IMG/VR virus record: IMGVR_UViG_3300031707_000201
Coordinates: 1-22,261 of that record
Direction: 5' to 3' (one strand)
DNA: 22,261 nt
Origin: a virus
Shown here: positions 1 through 7,124 of the stretch, piece after piece
Layout of the letters: the number at the start of each line of letters is the position of its first letter
Numbering within the stretch: position 1 is the first letter of the stretch
Made by a program: the position numbers and the translations under genes
Notes under the pieces: model-generated
What the model saw: the letters and a program-made list of their open reading frames with translations, nothing else
Database searches by the model: none
Told to the model about the DNA's origin: nothing

Positions 1-603
1 CACAACATACTCGCTGTAGATAACGCATCTCAATTACAAACAGCAGAAAATTGTGTAGTAACTCCTCATGCTCCTGGTGCAGTAGTAGCAGAAGTTCAAG
101 ACGCTTCTCAGGCTCAGACAGCGGGGAACGTAGTTCTTGTACAACACAATATATTAGTAGTAGACAACACTACTCAGGCTCAAACTGTTGATAGTGCAAC
201 CCTTGTACAACACAGTACTCTTGTTGTAAACAATGCAAGTCAGTTACAAACATCTGAGAATGTATTATTAAAGGTAACTCTTGCTGTACAGAACGCACTA
301 CAAGATCATAGTGCAGAGAATGTAACATTAGTTCAACATCATACTCTTGTGGTACAGAATAGTTCTCAGGGTATGACTAGCGATATTGTAGGACTTGTAC
401 AGCACCATGTACTTGAAGTACGGGATGCTTTACAATTACAAACTGCCGAAGAAATAATTTTCTACATAGCACCTGCGTTCTTGACTGTAAATAATGCAAT
501 ACAGAATCAAACTACAGAAGGTATTGACCTTATACAGCACAGTATACTGCTAGTAGATGATGCAACTCAATTACAAACTTCTACAATGGTGGACTTCAAT
601 CTA
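1..603 (+). repeat. Nine tandem ~66-bp coding repeats
   Basis: In-frame units start at about 1, 67, 145, 211, 277, 337, 403, 469 and 538. Six are exactly 22 codons; the others are 20, 23 and 26 codons. Conserved positions are a hydrophobic Leu-x-Val, an Asn/Asp-Ala/Ser/Thr pair, Gln-x-Gln-Thr, and a closing Val-Gln-His. DNA identity between units is partial, so the array has diverged under protein-level selection rather than being freshly amplified. The 67-144 unit has an extra four residues at its front. Confidence 0.85.
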
Positions 604-732
604 TACGTTCTAATTTTCTTACTAAGTTGTGTAAGACAATATAGAAATGACTTAGAAATATATAGGGACGATGTGTTCATCAAAGATTTGTATATAAATA
701 ACCTAGTAGTAAAAGACTTTGGAAGAAAGTAG
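1..732 (+). CDS. Repeat-rich phage structural protein, 5' partial
   Basis: The reading frame is open from base 1 to the TAG at 730-732, so the true start lies left of the window; the first in-frame ATG seen (349) falls inside the repeats and is not a credible start. The visible 243 residues are almost entirely nine degenerate copies of a ~22-residue unit with the pattern xLxVxNAxQxQTAENVxLVQH, ending near residue 201. A short non-repeat tail follows, beginning with a hydrophobic patch (YVLIFLLSC) and ending in charged residues. Similar Ala/Gln/Asn-rich repeats occur, as far as I recall, in uncharacterised tailed-phage proteins near capsid genes; no catalytic motif is visible. Position just before neck genes suggests a virion decoration or structural role, which is inference. 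The next gene follows after 8 bases. Confidence 0.7.
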   Translation, partial: HNILAVDNASQLQTAENCVVTPHAPGAVVAEVQDASQAQTAGNVVLVQHNILVVDNTTQAQTVDSATLVQHSTLVVNNASQLQTSENVLLKVTLAVQNALQDHSAENVTLVQHHTLVVQNSSQGMTSDIVGLVQHHVLEVRDALQLQTAEEIIFYIAPAFLTVNNAIQNQTTEGIDLIQHSILLVDDATQLQTSTMVDFNLYVLIFLLSCVRQYRNDLEIYRDDVFIKDLYINNLVVKDFGRK

Positions 733-740
733 GAGACATA

Positions 741-1064
741 ATGGAAGAGATAGAAAAACTACGTTTAGGAGATGTAGGCACAATATTCAGAATAAGAATC
801 ATTGATGTTGATGGTGTTGTTGATCTCCATGATTGTACAGTAAAACAAATTATATTCAAGAAGCCTGATGGATCTTATGTAGAACAGGAAGCAGAATTCT
901 ATACCGATGGTTCTGATGGATATATACAGTATACATCTGTTTCAGGAGATTTAGATCAGGCGGGTAAGTGGCGTATTCAAAGTCATGTAGAATTTAGTAT
1001 TAATGATAGTTGGCACACCACCACAGATTCCTTTTTGGTTTCTGAGAATTTGGAGGACGAATAA
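741..1064 (+). CDS. Small beta-rich phage structural protein (BppU N-domain-like)
   Basis: A 107-residue protein with alternating short beta-type segments and no helix-rich stretch. Key phrases are FRIRIIDVDG near the N-terminus, QIIFKKPDGSYV in the middle, and YTDGSDGYIQYT followed by GDLDQAGKWRIQ. This layout (polynomial-like in DG, conversion of a kkPDG strand, then GxLDxxGxWxI) resembles the immunoglobulin-like N-terminal domain of baseplate upper proteins (BppU_N/DUF2479) and small decoration proteins of metagenomic phages. The family link is from recall of the motif pattern only. An AGGAG lies at 731-735 ahead of the ATG. Its stop overlaps the next start (TAATG), so the two are probably translationally coupled. 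Virion location is inferred from the neighbours. Confidence 0.6.
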   Translation: MEEIEKLRLGDVGTIFRIRIIDVDGVVDLHDCTVKQIIFKKPDGSYVEQEAEFYTDGSDGYIQYTSVSGDLDQAGKWRIQSHVEFSINDSWHTTTDSFLVSENLEDE

Positions 1065-1585
1065 TGGCAGAATCTATTGATTATCTAATCCCATTTCTAA
1101 GAGTTAGAATAGGGGATATTGACAGTGCATCTTACCGTTATATGGATGAATGGCTATTAATAGCCCTTATTGCTGCCGTTAGAGGTCTTGAAAGATACTG
1201 GGGAAGCAAGTATAAGATTACTGAAGGTGGATCAGTAACTAGAAACACTTCCTACGCTGACTTTGAATTTGCCGAATCTGAGGGACTTATTCAGAAGAAG
1301 GATGAGGATATTATCATTATTAAGACAGCACTTATTGTATTAGAGGGTAGTCTTGAGAATTCAGCCTGGGCTATCGGTTCTTGGAGAGACGCTGAAATTT
1401 CATACTCTAACATTCAAGCAGGTAATATAAGGGGAGATACCATTAGAAACTTGAAGGCAGAATTGGACAAATTAATAAAGTCTCCATCAAAGAGGCTATC
1501 ACACGGAACAAGAGCTACTATTTTGGAAGAGGTAAATGGTACGGAAGTTGTACCAGAGGATTTTCGTAAATCAATTATAATATAA
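1064..1585 (+). CDS. Head-tail connector (adaptor) protein candidate
   Basis: A 173-residue, largely helical protein beginning with a short acidic/hydrophobic helix (IDYLIPFLRVRIGD), then an aromatic segment (YRYMDEWLLIALIAAVRGLERYW) that resembles the helical core of gp6/gp15-type connector proteins, which form a 12- or 13-mer ring under the portal. A second helix (IIIIKTALIVLEGSLENSAW) and a charged C-terminal helix follow. Position directly upstream of head-closure and tail-terminator candidates supports the call; no catalytic residues are expected. Start is fixed by the one-base overlap TAATG with the preceding stop; the preceding TTGGAGGAC at about 1050-1058 can serve as ribosome-binding site. 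Alternative: another neck protein of the same ring-forming class. Confidence 0.6.
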   Translation: MAESIDYLIPFLRVRIGDIDSASYRYMDEWLLIALIAAVRGLERYWGSKYKITEGGSVTRNTSYADFEFAESEGLIQKKDEDIIIIKTALIVLEGSLENSAWAIGSWRDAEISYSNIQAGNIRGDTIRNLKAELDKLIKSPSKRLSHGTRATILEEVNGTEVVPEDFRKSIII

Positions 1586-1597
1586 AGGAGAACGAGG

Positions 1598-2794
1598 ATG
1601 AAGGATAAAATTAATATACTATGGGTTTCAGACCTGGTAACACCAACAGGATTTTCAAGAGTATCCCACTCTATACTTGCTAACCTTCCTAGGGACAGAT
1701 ATAATATTGTAGGACTTGGAGTAAACTATAGAGGAGATCCACATGGACTTCCCTTTCCAATATATCCAGCACAATTTGGTGGGGATTTATACGGAATAAA
1801 AAGACTAAAGGACGTATTCAAACGACATCCAATAGACGTAGTATTTATACTAAATGATGTTTGGATTATAAATTCTTACCTAAATGAAATAAAAGAAATT
1901 TTTGGGAAGGAAACTCCTCCAAAGATAGTAATTTATTTTCCAGTAGATGCGGTAGGACACTCCCCCTATTGGTACGATAATTTTGATATAGTACAGAAGG
2001 CGTATACCTACACAGAGTTTGGAAAGAAGGTGGCGGAAACTGCGTGTCCCACCTATAATTTTGGGATTATACCACATGGTATTTCAAAGGATATTTTTCA
2101 CCAACTGTTTGAAAAAAGGAACCAAGCTAAAGAAGTTCTATTTGCTAACTCTAACAACAAAGACCTGTTTAGTGATGAGTCGTTTACCTTTCTAAATGCT
2201 AACCGTAATCAACCAAGAAAAAGACTGGAATTGACTATGGAAGGTTTCAAACTATTTGCAGATGGGAAGCCAATGTCGGTATCTCTATACATGCACTGTG
2301 GTAATGTAGATGCAAAACATATAGATGTTCGTGATCTTGCTTCCAGACTTGGAATAGGTAAGAGATTAATTGTATCTGGAAATGTTTCTGGTATTCAGGG
2401 AGTTTCAGATAACAAACTAAACCTTATTTATAATGCCACAGATGTAGGACTAAACACATCTTTAGGGGAGGGGTGGGGACTTCCAAACATGGAACATGCT
2501 ATTACAGGGGCTCCCCAAATTGTACCAGACCACAGTGCTTGTGGAGAAGTGTACAAAGACATAGGCATCCTGATTCCTACCCACAGTGATTTAATGTTGG
2601 ATGGTGGGGCTATGACGGTAGGTAGGTTAGTAAGTCCAGAAGCAGTAGCCGAGGCTATGGAAAAAATTTATACGGATAAAGAGTTGTATAAAGAGCTATC
2701 TATCAAGACTGTAGCTAAGTTCAGTTCTAAAGAATATAATTGGGAAACCATAGCTAATACTTGGGATAGCGTATTTACAGAGGTAGCAGAATGA
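1598..2794 (+). CDS. Glycosyltransferase, GT-B fold, GT4-like
   Basis: A 398-residue protein with a two-Rossmann (GT-B) layout. The N-terminal half opens with a hydrophobic strand (INILWVSD, residues 5-12) and the glycine loop TPTGFSRV (15-22), typical acceptor-side features. The C-terminal half carries NRNQPRKRLE (from residue 202), where basic residues usually contact the nucleotide-sugar phosphates, and the retaining-enzyme EX7E motif, E291 to E299 within EGWGLPNME. It should transfer a sugar from a nucleotide-sugar donor with retention; donor and acceptor cannot be read. No signal peptide or membrane helix is visible, so it should act in the cytoplasm. AAAGGAG precedes the ATG, and the stop overlaps the next start (ATGA). 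An enzyme inserted between connector and head-closure genes is odd and suggests modification of virion parts or of host glycans. Confidence 0.85.
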   Translation: MKDKINILWVSDLVTPTGFSRVSHSILANLPRDRYNIVGLGVNYRGDPHGLPFPIYPAQFGGDLYGIKRLKDVFKRHPIDVVFILNDVWIINSYLNEIKEIFGKETPPKIVIYFPVDAVGHSPYWYDNFDIVQKAYTYTEFGKKVAETACPTYNFGIIPHGISKDIFHQLFEKRNQAKEVLFANSNNKDLFSDESFTFLNANRNQPRKRLELTMEGFKLFADGKPMSVSLYMHCGNVDAKHIDVRDLASRLGIGKRLIVSGNVSGIQGVSDNKLNLIYNATDVGLNTSLGEGWGLPNMEHAITGAPQIVPDHSACGEVYKDIGILIPTHSDLMLDGGAMTVGRLVSPEAVAEAMEKIYTDKELYKELSIKTVAKFSSKEYNWETIANTWDSVFTEVAE

Positions 2795-3228
2795 CAATAG
2801 TTTGGCCGAATGATACGGGTATGGTTATAGACGCTATTCGTGATGCGATAGGCAGAGAAGTTGAATTCATATATGTAGCATCATCATATGAGTGTTCTGG
2901 ATGTAGTTTAGATCCGGTAACTAATACCTCGGATAATTCTTTTTGCCCTATTTGTTCTGGAGCACATTGGATAGATGTAATCTCAGGTTTTGCTGTAGAC
3001 GCAGTAATAACCTGGGCTCCATCTGATAGACCAGAGTGGCAAAGCGGTGGACAGATGCTTGGAGGAGACTGTATTATCCAAGTAAAATTAGAGGATGATA
3101 TTCTTGAAATTCTTCCTACTACAAAAACTGTAGTGGTTGATGATAAGGTAATGGAGATTAAAAAGAAGCAACTTAGAGGAGTTAAGGGCCTAAACCGCAT
3201 CTTAATCTCCCTAATAGAAAAGGAGTAG
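2791..3228 (+). CDS. Head-closure/neck protein candidate with Cys4 zinc-ribbon-like motif
   Basis: A 145-residue protein. Residues about 34-56 hold CSGC, a 15-residue spacer, then CPIC, a spacing consistent with one zinc-binding ribbon (Cys4). The rest is beta-rich: AVDAVITW, DCIIQVKLEDDILEIL and a C-terminal LNRILISLIEKE. The mixed beta character, small size and position after a connector and before the tail terminator fit head-closure (stopper, SPP1 gp16-like) proteins; the metal site is an embellishment. The ATG at 2791 overlaps the glycosyltransferase stop (ATGA), indicating coupling; GAGGT a few bases upstream is the likely ribosome-binding site. Function is inferred from gene order, whereas the four cysteines are seen directly. 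Confidence 0.5.
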   Translation: MTIVWPNDTGMVIDAIRDAIGREVEFIYVASSYECSGCSLDPVTNTSDNSFCPICSGAHWIDVISGFAVDAVITWAPSDRPEWQSGGQMLGGDCIIQVKLEDDILEILPTTKTVVVDDKVMEIKKKQLRGVKGLNRILISLIEKE

Positions 3229-3233
3229 AGGAT

Positions 3234-3458
3234 ATGGGTACAAATATTGTTCAACAAGTGGATATTCTGGAGGTATTGACCTCCGTTGGTAAGAAGAAGA
3301 GAAAGTTACAAGCAATACTACTACAAGAACTAGAAACTATAGTTCCTAAGGCAACACCTGAGTATGGAAAAATGAGAAAAGTAATTCTGGATGAAACCAG
3401 CGATTATGCTCGTTCTGTAGTAAGAAGTATATTTGGAGATATAGAGGTTCCTGATTAA
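3234..3458 (+). CDS. Small helical protein of unknown function
   Basis: A 74-residue, highly charged protein (KKKRKLQ, then Glu/Lys-rich helices) with no recognisable motif. It starts 5 bases after the preceding stop behind GAGTAGAGGAT, and its stop overlaps the next start (TAATG), so it belongs to the neck operon. Comparable small proteins sit in this slot in many phages as chaperones or minor neck parts, but nothing in the sequence decides between these. Confidence 0.6.
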   Translation: MGTNIVQQVDILEVLTSVGKKKRKLQAILLQELETIVPKATPEYGKMRKVILDETSDYARSVVRSIFGDIEVPD

Positions 3459-4618
3459 TGTTCCAAGATATTCTCAAGGCAGTGCAAGATGAGTTTAATC
3501 GGCTATCAAAAGAGAGACCTAAGGGAGACAAAGAAACTGGTTCTTATACCAGAGAATTGTACAGACTTAGAGCTCAACTAGAGGCTGCTCTTGAGAATAT
3601 TACTATTAGTTTGGACAATCTTCAAAGAGCCGTAACAGAAGTACCAAGACAATTGGCGATTAGTATGCGAGACAGTTCTAAAGCCAATAAGATACTGGTT
3701 AAAAACTTACGAAAAGCCATCAAACTAAACAGAGAGTTTGATACCCCCGCTTTTAGTGATAATCTTATGTCAGCTTGTTTAGATATAAACACTATATTTA
3801 TAAGTTATGTAGGTGGTGTTTTCAATGTGGAAATTCGTCTAAACGATACTGCTGGAAGTGTAGAAGATTACGCCAATGCAGTAAAGGCAGTAAGAGCGGA
3901 AATAGCATCAGAGAATGGAACCAAGACCCCTGCCGCCGCAAGTATGATATGGAAAAATATGTTATACATACCTGCCCGTGAGGGAGGTTCAGTAAAGAAA
4001 CGTATATACAGCCCCCATAGAAGAAGGTCTAAGGTAGTGGATGTTACCGAGGACTCAGTGGCATATTATTGGGGCACTATCAGTAGAAGAATGGCTATGT
4101 CAGGAAAACTAGCCCCCTATTGGGAAATACTTGATAAGGGTTCTTTCGTAATGGAAGGATCTGGTGGAACTCCTTACCCAGAAAACATGCCTACAAATTT
4201 TGTTGGGAATACAATTTTAGAGGTAAGTCAGCTACTTTCAGAACAGGCTGGAATTAAGGTGTCGTCAATAAGAGACCAAATTAGACTTCTAGCCAGCGAG
4301 AGAGCTCAAATAGAATCAGCTCTTGCTAAGATTAGTTTTGAGATGGAAAAGGTTATTTATGGGGGTCCCACATCCCTAGAAATCCCAAATGCAGAACATA
4401 AGATACAGCAATTTATGTCTAAGGTTGGTGATTGGGAAAGAGCACACGGAGTAAAGGCAAGCAGAGCCAAGATAGAGCAGGTAATGAGGGCTCTGAGAAG
4501 TGCTGATATTTCAGAACTTGGTGTAACTGCAGCAGGTCGTATAGAATTGACTGCTCCAGGGTCTTCAGTACGCTTCAGACCCTTTATATCCGACATCATT
4601 AGCGGTTTTGAGATATAA
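3458..4618 (+). CDS. Tail/neck-associated protein in the HK97 gp10 slot, enlarged
   Basis: A 386-residue protein lying between head-closure and tail-terminator candidates, where HK97-gp10-like tail proteins (usually 100-150 aa) are found. The N-terminal ~100 residues are predicted coiled coil (YRLRAQLEAALENITISLDN onward), followed by a beta-rich middle, a basic loop (SPHRRRSK), and the short signature APYWEILDKGSF, which resembles the Y-x-x-x-(L/E)-x-x-G-(T/S) phrase of gp10-like proteins. The C-terminal part is again helical (LLASERAQIESALAKISFEMEK). The extra helical arms make it about three times the usual length. Start is set by TAATG overlap with the previous gene. The role in tail completion is inferred from synteny and the short motif only. 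Confidence 0.5.
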   Translation: MFQDILKAVQDEFNRLSKERPKGDKETGSYTRELYRLRAQLEAALENITISLDNLQRAVTEVPRQLAISMRDSSKANKILVKNLRKAIKLNREFDTPAFSDNLMSACLDINTIFISYVGGVFNVEIRLNDTAGSVEDYANAVKAVRAEIASENGTKTPAAASMIWKNMLYIPAREGGSVKKRIYSPHRRRSKVVDVTEDSVAYYWGTISRRMAMSGKLAPYWEILDKGSFVMEGSGGTPYPENMPTNFVGNTILEVSQLLSEQAGIKVSSIRDQIRLLASERAQIESALAKISFEMEKVIYGGPTSLEIPNAEHKIQQFMSKVGDWERAHGVKASRAKIEQVMRALRSADISELGVTAAGRIELTAPGSSVRFRPFISDIISGFEI

Positions 4619-4632
4619 TCTATATGATAATT

Positions 4633-4640
4633 AAGGAGGA
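4633..4640 (+). promoter_or_regulatory. Ribosome-binding site that decides a GTG start
   Basis: AAGGAGGA lies six bases upstream of GTG at 4647-4649, an optimal spacing. No ATG in the same frame precedes the conserved N-terminal region, so the GTG is taken as the start of the tail terminator candidate. Confidence 0.75.
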
Positions 4641-4646
4641 TTCAAA

Positions 4647-5096
4647 GTGTTTCTTGAGAGAAAAGAGGATCTAGCCATATATTATTGGCTGGTAAATAGC
4701 TTTGCATCGGTCACTGGAATGAAGATAGTAGATGGATTTCCAGAAGATCCTTTAACCCTTCCTACAATATCTGTAGATTGGGATGAGACCAATATAAAGG
4801 ACTTTCAATTGGGAGATAGATCTGGAAGCAGACTTAGAACCTGGTACATTGATGTGTATGCCAAGAACAAATCCACAAGAGATGAGTTCTCATATAAGAT
4901 ACACAATGAATTGAAAGACGGAATTACCGTATATGATATTGTTAATGGTGCTCCTACAGCAGATAGAATAGGACACCTGAACATTTTACAGAGACGAATT
5001 AAAGTTGTTAGAATAGACCCAGAACTTGTTAGCACTATGTATTATAGAGCTTCCATTTCTATTCTAGCTGAGAATGATATACTTCAGGAGGATTAA
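4647..5096 (+). CDS. Tail terminator/tail completion protein candidate
   Basis: A 149-residue alpha/beta protein. Features are DGFPEDPLTLPTISVDW (a strand and loop common at the front of tail terminator/gpU-gp17-like proteins), then RLRTWYIDVYAKNKSTRDEFSYKI, where a beta strand with aromatic residues leads into a helix, and a C-terminal YYRASISILAEND strand. The pattern of mini-protein ring subunit (beta-alpha-beta) and the position just before the major tail protein are typical of the hexameric ring that caps the tail tube and joins it to the head. It starts at GTG 4647 behind AAGGAGGA. The 3' end carries AGGAGG (5086-5091), serving the next gene. Confidence 0.65.
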   Translation: MFLERKEDLAIYYWLVNSFASVTGMKIVDGFPEDPLTLPTISVDWDETNIKDFQLGDRSGSRLRTWYIDVYAKNKSTRDEFSYKIHNELKDGITVYDIVNGAPTADRIGHLNILQRRIKVVRIDPELVSTMYYRASISILAENDILQED

Positions 5097-5102
5097 AAAC
5101 GG

Positions 5103-6293
5103 ATGGCTAAAAGACTAGCAATTCCATCTAAGGAAACCCAGCTACATATAGTTGGGCCTAAGGATGTTTTCAAAGCATCAAGGGTACAGAGGCTGAGCCT
5201 AGGTACTGACATCCCTGCTACTACAGTGGACGAAATTGGTAACTCACTGCATGTTGGGGATACAAAAGACACTCCTAATGTGACTCTTACATTCTCTGCT
5301 TTTGACACAAGTATCAAGATTTTCTCTGCCATGACAGGAAATAACCCAGCAGCTTACCCAGTTTCTGGTGTAGATATTTCACAACTCGGACAGATTGACG
5401 CAATTCTTTTCACAAAGAGTGCAGATATTGCCGACTATGTAAAATCAGGTCATGCCAAAAGGTTACAAATCAGGGACTTTTCATTTAGTTATACTGTAGA
5501 CGGAGAAGCAACAGAGGATTACACCGCTGTTGGTTCAGAAAGAAGGTGGTTGAAGAATGATGTTATTGTAGATAAGTTTTCTACAGGAACTGGTTTCACA
5601 TCAACTCAAATTCCTATACAGTTGAAAAATGCCAATTATGGTCTATCATGTATTGTAGACGGAGCATACTTAGATGAGGTTTCTGGAGCACCAGCCGCAG
5701 GTGAATATAGATTTACCGTAGCAAAGGCTCTAACCCTAGGAGTAGCAGCAGCAAGTCAGGTTATTTTAGTGTATCACTCAAGTCCTACCGGAACTAACTG
5801 GTCAGATATTAGTGATGATACAATTCCTGCCGCAATCAAGGGTAAGGATGTAGGCGTACAAATCCTAGCAAATGATATTCCAAGAGTGCAATCAATCACC
5901 CTAAACGGTAACTTGAATACACAGCCTGTAAAGGAACTTGGTAATAGAAATATTACTGGATACCAGCGTCAAATCCCAACCATTGATGGTACTATCACAG
6001 TACTAGATACAGACACCGAACTTATTAGCCTACTAACCGTAGGTACTCTAAGTGGTGCGGATGTTGAGTGGCAACCTGGCGAGGGATGTACCAGCGTAGA
6101 TCTTTCATTGAAGATTGAACTGATGGACCCATGCGATACCGAATCACCTTACACCGTACTAAAGACCGTATACCTACCATCTATCTCTATAACAGGCGAT
6201 AACTACACTCAAAATGTAAACAACAATGCACAGGTAGTTTTCAACTTCAAGAGTGCAGATGCACAGTGTATTGTCTACAGTGGTGCAATGTAA
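5103..6293 (+). CDS. Major tail tube protein
   Basis: A 396-residue, beta-rich acidic protein in the position of the major tail protein, just after the tail terminator and before chaperones and tape measure. It contains many alternating beta strands, e.g. VTLTFSAFDTSIKIF, LQIRDFSFSYTVDG, SQVILVYHSSPTG, RVQSITLNGNLNTQPVKELGN and a closing AQVVFNFKSADAQ. The phrase pairing an early LQ/REFSFSYTVDGEA strand with late INxSGNLxTxPVxELG is the type expected for stacked tube hexamers. At ~400 residues it is longer than minimal tube proteins (150-250), so one extra surface domain, probably residues ~165-250, is likely. AGGAGG lies 11 bases upstream of the ATG. The strong terminator directly downstream fits a highly expressed gene. 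No sheath gene is adjacent, supporting a non-contractile tail. Confidence 0.75.
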   Translation: MAKRLAIPSKETQLHIVGPKDVFKASRVQRLSLGTDIPATTVDEIGNSLHVGDTKDTPNVTLTFSAFDTSIKIFSAMTGNNPAAYPVSGVDISQLGQIDAILFTKSADIADYVKSGHAKRLQIRDFSFSYTVDGEATEDYTAVGSERRWLKNDVIVDKFSTGTGFTSTQIPIQLKNANYGLSCIVDGAYLDEVSGAPAAGEYRFTVAKALTLGVAAASQVILVYHSSPTGTNWSDISDDTIPAAIKGKDVGVQILANDIPRVQSITLNGNLNTQPVKELGNRNITGYQRQIPTIDGTITVLDTDTELISLLTVGTLSGADVEWQPGEGCTSVDLSLKIELMDPCDTESPYTVLKTVYLPSISITGDNYTQNVNNNAQVVFNFKSADAQCIVYSGAM

Positions 6294-6314
6294 TCAAAAG
6301 CAATAGAATATAAC

Positions 6315-6328
6315 TACCCGTAAGGGTA
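6315..6328 (+). other. Small hairpin with GNRA-type tetraloop
   Basis: TACCC (6315-6319), loop GTAA (6320-6323) and GGGTA (6324-6328) form a 5-bp stem closed by a GUAA loop in RNA, a stable GNRA class. It lies in the 3' untranslated part of the major tail transcript, ahead of the terminator. It may protect the mRNA end or be fortuitous. Confidence 0.4.
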
Positions 6329-6349
6329 AAGCCATAAAGGATGATTTTC

Positions 6350-6397
6350 AAAGGGGCTGTAACTAGAATAAAATCTGTTATAGCCCCTTTCTTTTTT
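6350..6397 (+). terminator. Strong intrinsic terminator after the major tail gene
   Basis: Fourteen base pairs are formed between AAAGGGGCTGTAAC (6350-6363) and GTTATAGCCCCTTT (6377-6390), with one G-U pair and a 13-base loop, followed by CTTTTTT (6391-6397). This is a classical rho-independent terminator. No clear promoter lies between it and the next gene at 6414, so downstream tail genes would depend on read-through or antitermination, lowering their expression relative to the tube protein. Confidence 0.9.
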
Positions 6398-6413
6398 GTA
6401 AAGGAGAGAGGAT

Positions 6414-7124
6414 ATGCCTGTCGTAGAGAAGAATGATGTTGATATTTCTAGCCTATTCCTATGGAGTAAGCAGAGTACCATTCAAGGACTAAAGAAAAAG
6501 GATATAAAGATATATATTCGACTACTTGGAGATGCGGATATAAATAGAGCCAGAGTTATGGCTCTTAGAAGAAGTGCTGAACTACGCAAGTCATTAAGAG
6601 ACCCAGAATCTGATGATAAGTTAGCATTTATTCCAGATCAGGCAGAACTTAATAAGGATGTACTGGTAGAATCTATCATTATGTATACTCTTAGAGAGAT
6701 TACTAAAAAGGCCATGCAGGACGTAGTTATTCCTAAGCCAAAAGATCCTGGTTCAGATGCGGATACAGAGAGAATGGAAAAATTCCAGAAGGAAGTAGAC
6801 GAGTATCCAAAGGTACGAGAAAAAGCAATTAGGGATCTCATAGAGAAATTGGTAGCCGAGAGAAGGAAAGAACTAGCAGAAAAGGATGAAGATTTCCTAT
6901 ATAAACAGTATCAAGGTGTACTTATTGGAGAGCTATGCGAAGAAGAGTTACTACAGAGATTTAAGGAAGGATGTGTGTTTTTTGGTACATTCAAGGATAA
7001 GAAATTCTCTGAAAAATTCTTCAACTCCTATGAAGAACTGGATAATCTTCCAACAGAAATAAAAAGAAAGTTGATTGACGACTACTCACTGTTGGAGATA
7101 GAATCTGAGAAACTAAAAAAATAG
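6414..7124 (+). CDS. Tail assembly chaperone, upstream frame (gpG analogue)
   Basis: A 236-residue charged, mostly helical protein just upstream of the tape measure, the fixed place of tail assembly chaperones. It holds IKIYIRLLGDADINRARVMALRRSAELRK near the N-terminus, a Lys/Glu-rich middle (~residues 120-155), and a C-terminal helical part ending ESEKLKK. Chaperones of this class bind the tape measure until the tube assembles around it and are absent from virions. The gene ends with AAA AAA TAG; base 7115 plus these codons gives the slippery heptamer A AAA AAA at 7115-7121, and the -1 frame is open from there to 7411. AAGGAG precedes the ATG. Sequence identity to known gpG proteins cannot be judged here; the call rests on synteny and the frameshift architecture. 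Confidence 0.75.
   Translation: MPVVEKNDVDISSLFLWSKQSTIQGLKKKDIKIYIRLLGDADINRARVMALRRSAELRKSLRDPESDDKLAFIPDQAELNKDVLVESIIMYTLREITKKAMQDVVIPKPKDPGSDADTERMEKFQKEVDEYPKVREKAIRDLIEKLVAERRKELAEKDEDFLYKQYQGVLIGELCEEELLQRFKEGCVFFGTFKDKKFSEKFFNSYEELDNLPTEIKRKLIDDYSLLEIESEKLKK

Noticed and set aside
1-603. Regular spacing of repeats considered as a CRISPR array
   Set aside because: Units are in frame, degenerate at the DNA level and contiguous, with no constant repeat and unique spacers; it is a coding repeat.
2775-3257. Reverse-strand open frame of 160 codons opposite the Cys4 neck gene
   Set aside because: It lies wholly over a well-placed + strand gene with overlaps and ribosome-binding sites on the + strand, has a low-complexity Ser/Thr/Pro-rich product and no family signature; all other genes run on the + strand.
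4621-4632. TATATGATAATT before the tail terminator gene as a promoter
   Set aside because: The hexamer is imperfect, there is no TG at the extended position and no -35, and it lies within a tightly packed operon, so the ribosome-binding site is the only supported signal.
5103-6293. Tail sheath protein as an alternative for the tube gene
   Set aside because: No second tube gene follows and no contractile baseplate genes are present; terminator, chaperone pair and tape measure come straight after, as in siphoviruses.
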